A stretch of 13,597 nucleotides of DNA from CAZWSE01 sp964636575 (GTDB lineage: Bacteria > Pseudomonadota > Alphaproteobacteria > Rhodobacterales > Rhodobacteraceae). Below the pieces are notes generated by a model, which had not been told where the DNA came from, made no database searches, and saw nothing but the letters and a program-made list of their open reading frames with translations. This document shows, piece by piece, positions 13,178-13,597 of this stretch. Both the position numbers and the translations under genes were made by a program. The DNA is taken from the NCBI GenBank assembly GCA_964636575.1, contig CAZWSE010000092.1, positions 1 to 13,597 on the forward strand, written 5' to 3'. Position 1 is the first letter of the stretch. Each line of letters begins with the position of its first letter.

Positions 13178-13597
13178 TTAGGCGGAAGGTTCCGGTTCCA
13201 TCCCACCGTCTTTTGCAGCCGGCTTTTTCTTGGCCTTCTTGGTCTTCGGAATAGCCGTCACGCTTGAGGCCGCGCCATCGTCCGGCGTGTCATCTGCATC
13301 TGGTCCAGACTGCGGAGGCTCGCCCCGCATCACGCGACCGATTTCTTCACCGGTCAGGGTCTCATACTCCAGCAACCCTTGGGCAAGGCGTTCGAATTCC
13401 TTGTCCTTTTTCTTGATGATCTTGAGCGCCCAGTCATAGCCGTCTTGGATGAACTTCTTGACCTCTTGCTCTACCGTTTCCTTGGTATTGGCCGAGACAG
13501 AGAAGCCTGCGGTCGCACCTTGGTAGCCTTGGGCGGCTTCCGAGTAGTCGATGTTGCCGACCTTGTCAGACATGCCCCATTGCAAGACCATGGCCCG
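13178..13597 (-). CDS. ftsH: ATP-dependent zinc metalloprotease FtsH, C-terminal part (5' end outside window)
   Basis: C-terminal end of the membrane-anchored AAA+ protease FtsH, which degrades misassembled membrane proteins and short-lived regulators. The visible residues read RAMVLQWGMSDKVGNIDY, later FERLAQGLLEYETLTGEEI and VMRGEPP, which is the conserved end of the FtsH peptidase domain. The HEAGH zinc motif and AAA module lie beyond the window edge, so the ATG at 13591 is internal. After the conserved core comes a charged tail rich in Asp, then Lys/Ala (KTKKAKKKPAAK), then EPEPSA; such variable tails are usual in alphaproteobacterial FtsH. The gene ends at TAA (13178-13180), followed by an intrinsic terminator, so it is transcriptionally separate from the MOSC gene. 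Confidence 0.96.
   Translation of the reverse strand, partial: RAMVLQWGMSDKVGNIDYSEAAQGYQGATAGFSVSANTKETVEQEVKKFIQDGYDWALKIIKKKDKEFERLAQGLLEYETLTGEEIGRVMRGEPPQSGPDADDTPDDGAASSVTAIPKTKKAKKKPAAKDGGMEPEPSA

Noticed and set aside
13068..13181. Possible 37-residue small ORF on the plus strand between the MOSC gene and ftsH
   Set aside because: It runs through the ftsH terminator stem and into the ftsH stop codon, has no ribosome binding site, and its Lys-rich and Phe-containing part is just the terminator read through.

Overview
The window looks like a chromosomal segment of an alphaproteobacterium, most likely a member of the Rhodobacterales (Roseobacter group). This rests on moderately high GC, on protein sequences that read as roseobacter-type throughout, on a Tad pilus locus next to a ligase-associated helicase/phosphoesterase pair, on a folD-fhs one-carbon pair, and on intergenic palindromic elements of a kind I associate with Rhodobacteraceae. 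The taxonomic call is inference; there is no rRNA gene in the window.

Region 1 (1-4434, + strand) is the 3' part of a tad/cpa locus for a Flp-type type IV pilus. It holds the end of the assembly ATPase cpaF, the inner-membrane platform genes tadB and tadC, two consecutive TPR lipoprotein genes (a tadD and a second, unnamed one), and a small CpaA/TadV-type prepilin peptidase. Spacing is 3-30 nt, so this is one transcription unit. The pilin, secretin and tadE/G-type genes must lie upstream, outside the window.

Region 2 (4435-5837, +) is a 436-residue AAA+ ATPase with an N-terminal winged-helix-like part. It lies 92 nt after the peptidase. I cannot assign a specific function; it is the least understood large gene here.

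Region 3 (5838-9558, +) starts with an intergenic palindromic repeat. A DNA-repair pair follows: the Lhr-like 'ligase-associated' DEXH helicase and the 'ligase-associated' metallophosphoesterase PdeM. A PaaI-type hotdog thioesterase closes the unit. The ligase and exonuclease usually encoded with this pair are not in the window.

Region 4 (9559-12248, - strand) carries folD and fhs, which together interconvert formate, 10-formyl-THF and 5,10-methylene-THF. fhs is upstream and folD downstream. The thioesterase and folD converge with no intergenic base, their stop codons forming TGATCA. The 119-nt gap between fhs and folD holds a second copy of the repeat tail found in region 3.

Region 5 (12396-13597, - strand) has a MOSC-domain protein and the C-terminal end of the membrane protease gene ftsH, which is followed by a clear intrinsic terminator.

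No tRNA, rRNA, insertion sequence, prophage or CRISPR array was seen. Most of the window is ordinary core genome. The points worth following are the tad-adjacent AAA+ ATPase, the split ligase-associated repair cassette, the paired repeat elements, and inverted repeats upstream of fhs and the helicase.
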